A DNA stretch of 42,486 nt from a virus. The stretch is taken from IMG/VR virus record IMGVR_UViG_3300043162_000032, positions 1 to 42,486 of that record; one strand, 5' to 3'. Below the pieces are notes generated by a model. The model worked only from the letters and a program-made list of their open reading frames with translations, had not been told where the DNA came from and did not search any database. The first letter of the stretch is position 1; each line of letters starts with the position of its first letter. The translations under genes and the position numbers were made by a program. Shown here one piece after another: positions 38,358 through 42,486 of this stretch.

Positions 38358-39302
38358 ATGCTCTCGCGCTACCAGAAGAGGAACGGAGTGGGGCAAGCCG
38401 CGCAGCAGCCGGCGGCGCTCCAGCTTCAGGGCCAGGGCGGCGGCGGCGCTTCGCCTCCCTCGGCGGCGCAGCTCGGCACCATCCAGCAGATCGCCGCCAC
38501 GCAGGGTCCGGCCGCGGCTCAGGCCCATATCGCCGCCACCATGGGTCCTGGCGCGGCACAGGCCGTCCAGGGCGCCCTCCCTGCCGCCATCCAGAGCCGT
38601 GCCACCAATATCGTGCAGAACAAGGTCGGGCAGGCGCCGAGCGTGCCGCAGACCGGCCGCACCGTGCAACCCATGGCGCCAGGCGGCACGGCGCCCACCG
38701 TCGGTCGCACGATGCAGCAGCTCGCCGGACAAGCGCCTGGGCAGGCCACGGCCAGCAACGGCGTGCAGCAGGCTGCCTCGCAGCTCCGGCCGCCAAGCGC
38801 TCCCCTCGCATCGGCCGGCGGCGCGCAGATGGGCGGCTACGGCGCTGCAGCGACCCAGGCTGGCGCCTCGCAATTCGCCGGAGCCGGCAGCGGCGTACCG
38901 CAGAGCTTCGCCGCTCCCGGCGGCGCGCAGGCCGCGCAGGCCGCGACCGCCACGCAAGGAGCGGCCGGCGGTGCTTCTCCCCAGACGTTCGGCGGCATGC
39001 AGCAGGCCGCGACCGCGATCCAGGGCGCGGGGGGGGGCGGAGCCCCGCAAACCTTCGGCGGAACGCAGCAGGCCGTGAACGCCATCAGCGGCGCCGGCGG
39101 CACGCCTCAAACCTTCGGCGCGAACCAGGCCGCGGCGACCGCCTTTGGCGCCAGCCAGGGCGACGCCATGCGCCAGGCGATCGTGGCATCGTTGCAGAAC
39201 GCGCAGCCGAAGCCCGGCGCCGCGGCGAGTCCGCCGGCCACGCTCGGTGTCCAGCCGCGCCCCGGAGTCGGCCCGATCGCCGCCGGTCCCCGGATGATGT
39301 AG
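38358..39302 (+). CDS. Gln/Ala/Gly-rich repeat protein
   Basis: This 314-aa protein is made of Ala, Gln, Gly and Pro. From about residue 200 it has three to four imperfect copies of an 18-20 residue unit (PQTFGGMQQAATAIQGAGG and variants), and earlier Gln-Ala runs. It has no hydrophobic membrane segment. Such sequences occur in phage ejection or internal proteins and in flexible fibre stalks. It stands immediately before the small terminase, unlike the main ejection cluster. Confidence 0.55.
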   Translation: MLSRYQKRNGVGQAAQQPAALQLQGQGGGGASPPSAAQLGTIQQIAATQGPAAAQAHIAATMGPGAAQAVQGALPAAIQSRATNIVQNKVGQAPSVPQTGRTVQPMAPGGTAPTVGRTMQQLAGQAPGQATASNGVQQAASQLRPPSAPLASAGGAQMGGYGAAATQAGASQFAGAGSGVPQSFAAPGGAQAAQAATATQGAAGGASPQTFGGMQQAATAIQGAGGGGAPQTFGGTQQAVNAISGAGGTPQTFGANQAAATAFGASQGDAMRQAIVASLQNAQPKPGAAASPPATLGVQPRPGVGPIAAGPRMM

Positions 39303-39314
39303 GCTGGCGCCCTC

Positions 39315-40061
39315 ATGCGCCGGCCGCCGCCCGACTGGACGAGGGAGAAGATCGCGGAGCGGCTCGCCGCCGGCGAGAGCGTCGTCGCGGTCCTCGATTC
39401 GTTCCTCGCCGCCTCCCCGAAGAAGAGCCGCTCCGCCTTTGCCGCCGACCTTGAGCGCTGGCGGAAGGAGGATGGCGCTTTCGCCGCGCTCCTGGGTGCC
39501 GAGACTGGCGCGGCGCCAGCCCCTCCGGCGCCGCGGGTCGAGGTGCTCCTGGATTCCCTCCTCGGCACCTTTGGCGAGCTTGCCGCTTGGCAGCAGGATT
39601 GCCTCCGCGTCTACGCCCGCACCAAGAGCAAGCTCGCCGCAGTCGCCGCGTGTCGGCTGCCCGACGGCTCGCCACTCTCGATGACTGCCTTGAACCGCCG
39701 CATCCTCCAGGGCGGTTCCGACTTCGAGCCAGCCCTGGCCGCGGCCTTCGAGGAGGTCGAGGCGATGTTCGTGGCGCAGGCCGAGGACCGGGTATGGGAG
39801 GAGCTGGACATCGCCCACCAGGCGGCGCTCCTCTCCGGCGACGCCCGCACGGCGCTCTGGGGGCAGCTCGAAGTGCTGGCGCGCCGCGGCGCACGGCAGG
39901 GCTGGCAGAAGAACGAGCGGCGCGAGATCGCAGGTTCCGTCGACCACAAGCACACGCTCTCGATCGAGCAGGCCGCCAACGCGGCAGCTGACTTCTCGAA
40001 GCGGTTCCTCAACCGGCCGGTGCCGGTGGTGCTCATCCCGGAGGAGGTCGCGCCATCATGA
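39315..40061 (+). CDS. Terminase small subunit (probable)
   Basis: This 248-aa protein precedes the large terminase, separated from it by two tiny genes. The N-terminus has a helix-turn-helix-like region (DWTREKIAERLAAGESVVAV). The centre continues with LAAWQQDCLRVYARTKSKLA and SMTALNRRILQGGSDFEPAL, in the style of terminase HTH proteins. An acidic helical part and a C-terminal segment (HTLSIEQAANAAADFSKRFL) that could contact the large subunit follow. It would recognise the packaging site. Confidence 0.65.
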   Translation: MRRPPPDWTREKIAERLAAGESVVAVLDSFLAASPKKSRSAFAADLERWRKEDGAFAALLGAETGAAPAPPAPRVEVLLDSLLGTFGELAAWQQDCLRVYARTKSKLAAVAACRLPDGSPLSMTALNRRILQGGSDFEPALAAAFEEVEAMFVAQAEDRVWEELDIAHQAALLSGDARTALWGQLEVLARRGARQGWQKNERREIAGSVDHKHTLSIEQAANAAADFSKRFLNRPVPVVLIPEEVAPS

Positions 40062-40222
40062 AATGCAGTAGTTGCGGAAATCCACTCCTGGCCGCGGGCA
40101 TATTCCCCGGAGGCGCCCCCGCCTGCATAGAATGCACCTTCATGCTTGGGGCCGCTTACGTTTATTCCTTTCGCCGATACTGCGCGAAGTTCCCCTTGCG
40201 CGCGGAGGAGATCGCGTCGTGA
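40058..40222 (+). CDS. 54-aa zinc-ribbon-like protein
   Basis: ATG 40058 overlaps the terminase stop as ATGA. The product has CSSCG near the start and CIEC about 20 residues later, a complete four-Cys zinc ribbon, followed by an aromatic basic tail. This patch of DNA is less GC-rich than its surroundings. Function is unknown. Confidence 0.6.
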   Translation: MKCSSCGNPLLAAGIFPGGAPACIECTFMLGAAYVYSFRRYCAKFPLRAEEIAS

Positions 40223-40431
40223 CGCCATGTTGCGGCTGGCGCCGGTGCGCGGCGTTGCCCCACATCTGGCTCGCCATCCTCATCTGTCAGCTTGAAATGG
40301 CGATTTTGCGACGACGACTCACCCTCGGAAAGGACGGCTTGGCCTGGCTGTATGTGATCGGGTGGTTGTCTTCGTTCCGGCGCCTCCTGGAGGACACCTC
40401 ATTTGCAATTCTTCTCGGGCGCCGCGAATGA
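40219..40431 (+). CDS. 70-aa putative membrane protein
   Basis: GTG 40219 overlaps the previous stop and the frame ends in the ATGA that starts the large terminase. Two moderately hydrophobic segments (LPHIWLAILICQL and AWLYVIGWLSSF) are separated by Arg/Lys residues. The coupling supports translation; the function is unknown and the frame could serve mainly to couple translation. Confidence 0.45.
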   Translation: MTPCCGWRRCAALPHIWLAILICQLEMAILRRRLTLGKDGLAWLYVIGWLSSFRRLLEDTSFAILLGRRE

Positions 40432-42161
40432 GGCACACCGTCGCCGTCTCCGCCTATCCGGGCCTCGTGGCCCCGCAGGAGATCGCCCTCCCTGTCTCTC
40501 TGGGCGAGTACGGGGAGCTGTGGCGGGATCTCGAAGCCATGCGCACCAGCGGCAGAAAGCAGGAGTGGGCCGCCAACATGCGCCTCTGGAGCGCCGCGGA
40601 CCACTACTTTCTGCTGCGCTTCGTCCTCATGGCCGGCCGGACCGCCTGGTCGAAGCACCGCAACGAGCCGCACTTCCAGCATGAGGCGCACCTCGGCCTG
40701 GCCCGACGCATCCAGTTCGGCGACCCCGACAACGCGGTGCTGATCGGCGCGCGCACCTTCGGCAAGAGCACGCACCTGATCGCCGACGACGTGCGCCACA
40801 AGCTCAACGACCAGAACGATGCCTCCACCTGGTTTTCGCTGACCGGCAAGCTCTCCGAGAAGAAAATCGCCGCCATCCAGCGCGAACTCGAGGAAAACCA
40901 GCTCCTCATCGGCCTGTGGCCGGACCGCTTCTGGCGCAATGCCGAGGAGCGCCCCAGTTCGGTCAAGTGGAGCCAGCGGGACGGCCTGTCGATCAAGCGG
41001 ACCACGACGCGGCCGGAGCAGAGCTTCGAGGCGCACCCCTTCGAGCGCTCGCTGCCTACCGGCACGCACCCCGATGGCCGGTACTACGACGACATCGAGG
41101 GCGACGCCAGCGACGACCTGGACGACCGCTGGGTATCGTCGCAGCGGCTCCACAGCGACAATCCGCGCCGCCGGGTGACGGGCACCTACTACCGCACGAA
41201 CGGCATGATGGTGAAGCTTGGGATGAGCACGGACCGCGGCGGCTACGGCCTCGAAACCTGGCTCTACCCCGGCGAGGATCTGAGCCGGCCGGAGCCCAAC
41301 CGCGACCTGGCCGGCCCGCTCGGCGGCACGCCCGCCAACAGCTTCAGCCGGGAGGCGCTCTGGGCGGAGCTGGCGCTGACCGGCGGCGCGCGGCGCGACG
41401 AGGAAACCGGCGAATGGAGGATGACCGGCAACAAGCTCGCCCGCCGCGACTACAGCAAGCAGATCGCCTGCGATCCGACGGCGGCGGACACCGGGAAGCT
41501 CAACTGGTCGCTCATCAAGCGTTACTCTCCGATCGAGCTGGCCCGCTGGCGGCGGTATTCTACGGCCATGATCTGCGCCGACCCGTCGCGCGGCATCGAG
41601 GACCCCACGGTGATCTGGGTGTGGCTTCTGACGCCGGAGCGGCACTTCCTTTGGGTTGACGGCGAGATGAAAATGCTCGCCCCGCGCGCCCGCATGGCCC
41701 TCGTCTTCCAGGTCTGCGCGAAGTGGCAGGCGATCGCGCAGCAGACGCAGCTCCGTATCGAGAACTTCGGCGCCTCGGAAGCGTACGAGCGCCAGGTCGA
41801 GCACCACGAGGCCGAGGGCTTCGTCATCGATACGATCAACTGCCACGACACGCGGAAGAGTAAGATTGCCCGCGCCTACGACCGCTGGCAGCCGCCGGCC
41901 GCCGACGGAAGGGTTTACTTCCCGGAGGAGATGCGGCGCGAGGACGAGAACGGCAACATGATCGACCTCGTCGCCTACTTCAAGGAGCGCGAGTGGGACC
42001 CCTTTCCGCAGCCGCACACGGACAACATGCTCGACGCCGGCGGCTTGGCGTGGGAGGCCGAGGAGCGCGTAGGGCCGCTCCCCTGGCCGGCGCCGCGGCG
42101 AGAGAAGCGGCTGGCGCCGGATAGCGAAGCGGCCGGGTTCGCTGGAGCGGGGGTCTTGTGA
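40428..42161 (+). CDS. Terminase large subunit
   Basis: This 577-aa packaging motor has an ATPase with Walker A GARTFGKS (residues 107-114) and Walker B with catalytic Glu in YYDDIEGD (219-226). The C-terminal nuclease domain opens with ICADPSRGIEDPT (Asp385) and contains further acidic residues, with NMLDAGGLAWE near the end as the last metal ligand. The motor cuts concatemers and pumps DNA through the portal. ATG 40428 is chosen for its overlap with the upstream stop. The next gene, portal, starts at GTG inside its stop. Confidence 0.9.
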   Translation: MRHTVAVSAYPGLVAPQEIALPVSLGEYGELWRDLEAMRTSGRKQEWAANMRLWSAADHYFLLRFVLMAGRTAWSKHRNEPHFQHEAHLGLARRIQFGDPDNAVLIGARTFGKSTHLIADDVRHKLNDQNDASTWFSLTGKLSEKKIAAIQRELEENQLLIGLWPDRFWRNAEERPSSVKWSQRDGLSIKRTTTRPEQSFEAHPFERSLPTGTHPDGRYYDDIEGDASDDLDDRWVSSQRLHSDNPRRRVTGTYYRTNGMMVKLGMSTDRGGYGLETWLYPGEDLSRPEPNRDLAGPLGGTPANSFSREALWAELALTGGARRDEETGEWRMTGNKLARRDYSKQIACDPTAADTGKLNWSLIKRYSPIELARWRRYSTAMICADPSRGIEDPTVIWVWLLTPERHFLWVDGEMKMLAPRARMALVFQVCAKWQAIAQQTQLRIENFGASEAYERQVEHHEAEGFVIDTINCHDTRKSKIARAYDRWQPPAADGRVYFPEEMRREDENGNMIDLVAYFKEREWDPFPQPHTDNMLDAGGLAWEAEERVGPLPWPAPRREKRLAPDSEAAGFAGAGVL

Positions 42162-42486
42162 GCGCCTACGAAGACCCGCAAGAGACAGATCCCGATGATC
42201 TGATCGAAACCGCGAAGAAAAAGGTTCTCAAGCACCTGGAGGAGCGCATCTCCGACGCCGCCAAATGGATCGAGCCCATGTGGCGCCGCGCCGAGGAGAA
42301 CCAGCGCTTCATGAACGAGGACCGCTACCAGTGGGACCCGGCCGATTATAAAGCGCGCCGCGACAGCAAGCGCCCCATCTTCACCATGCGGGATATCAAG
42401 CTTGCCGTGTCAGGCGTCTCCGGCCGGGAGATCACCGCTCGCGACGTGGCAACCTTCAAGCCGCGCCAGGACGAGGACGCGAAGAC
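42158..42486 (+). CDS. Portal protein, P22-like (5' part; continues at base 2)
   Basis: The portal begins at GTG 42158, overlapping the large terminase stop, and reads MSAYEDPQETDPDDLIETAK. A helical segment with ERISDAAKWIEPMWRRAEEN follows, typical of the clip/stem side of P22-like portals. The frame reaches the window end and resumes at base 2, so the bases from 42388 on are the same codons as at the start. The joined gene is 2,199 nt. Confidence 0.88.
   Translation, partial: MSAYEDPQETDPDDLIETAKKKVLKHLEERISDAAKWIEPMWRRAEENQRFMNEDRYQWDPADYKARRDSKRPIFTMRDIKLAVSGVSGREITARDVATFKPRQDEDAK
42388..42486. repeat. Terminal direct repeat, copy 2 (closure overlap)
   Basis: Identical to bases 1-99; marks the circular join within the portal gene. 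Confidence 0.9.

Noticed and set aside
1-42486. Possible integrase or lysogeny repressor module
   Set aside because: No tyrosine or serine recombinase signature was seen on either strand. The ribbon-helix-helix protein alone does not show lysogeny, so a temperate lifestyle is not claimed.

Overview
The window is one complete, circularly closing genome of a tailed bacteriophage. The first 99 bases are repeated exactly as the last 99, so the unique length is 42,387 bp, and the portal gene runs across the join. The DNA is very GC-rich, and most genes have Shine-Dalgarno sites and overlap their neighbours by 1-4 bases. The late genes have the order and types of a P22-like podovirus: small and large terminase, P22-type portal, scaffold, an N4-gp56-type major capsid protein, a gp4-like adaptor, a beta-propeller-like tail hub and a set of large DNA-ejection proteins. 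A GC-rich, probably Gram-negative host is likely, but nothing in the sequence names it. I see no integrase, complete tRNA gene, CRISPR array or insertion sequence.

Two opposed transcription blocks diverge from a control region near 31.5 kb. The leftward (minus) early block runs from 31.5 kb to 24.2 kb. It has three sigma70-like promoters (TTGACA, 17-bp spacer, TATCRT). It encodes small early proteins and then a tightly coupled recombination operon: a 48-aa protein, a YqaJ/lambda-type exonuclease, a protein with a very long Ala/Arg/Asp repeat, a RecT-like annealing protein, two micro-proteins, a DEAH-box helicase and a YodC-like small protein. One 280-aa gene (29488-30330) lies between early minus genes on the opposite strand.

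The rightward block begins with a ribbon-helix-helix regulator at 31.6 kb. It continues with a lambda O-like initiator gene that has iteron-like repeats in its middle, small genes, an AT-rich non-coding island, an HNH protein and a PD-(D/E)xK nuclease. The receptor-binding and tail-fibre module (35.4-39.3 kb) and the packaging genes (39.3-42.2 kb) follow. Across the join come portal and scaffold, then a lysis-type cassette with a GH24 endolysin (3.3-7.1 kb), then capsid, tail and ejection genes up to 24.1 kb, where the two blocks converge at a hairpin.

The most unusual points are these. (1) Four hexamers, three exact GCTAGC and one GCGAGC, sit at a strict 11-bp period beside the regulator promoter. 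(2) The whole divergent control region has a second, decayed copy 0.5 kb away, into which the 3' end of an early gene reads. (3) An iteron cluster lies inside the initiator gene. (4) An exact 54-bp inverted repeat joins a membrane-protein gene and a nuclease gene 28.6 kb apart. (5) The endolysin cassette is embedded between scaffold and capsid. All functional names come from motifs and gene order; no database search was possible.
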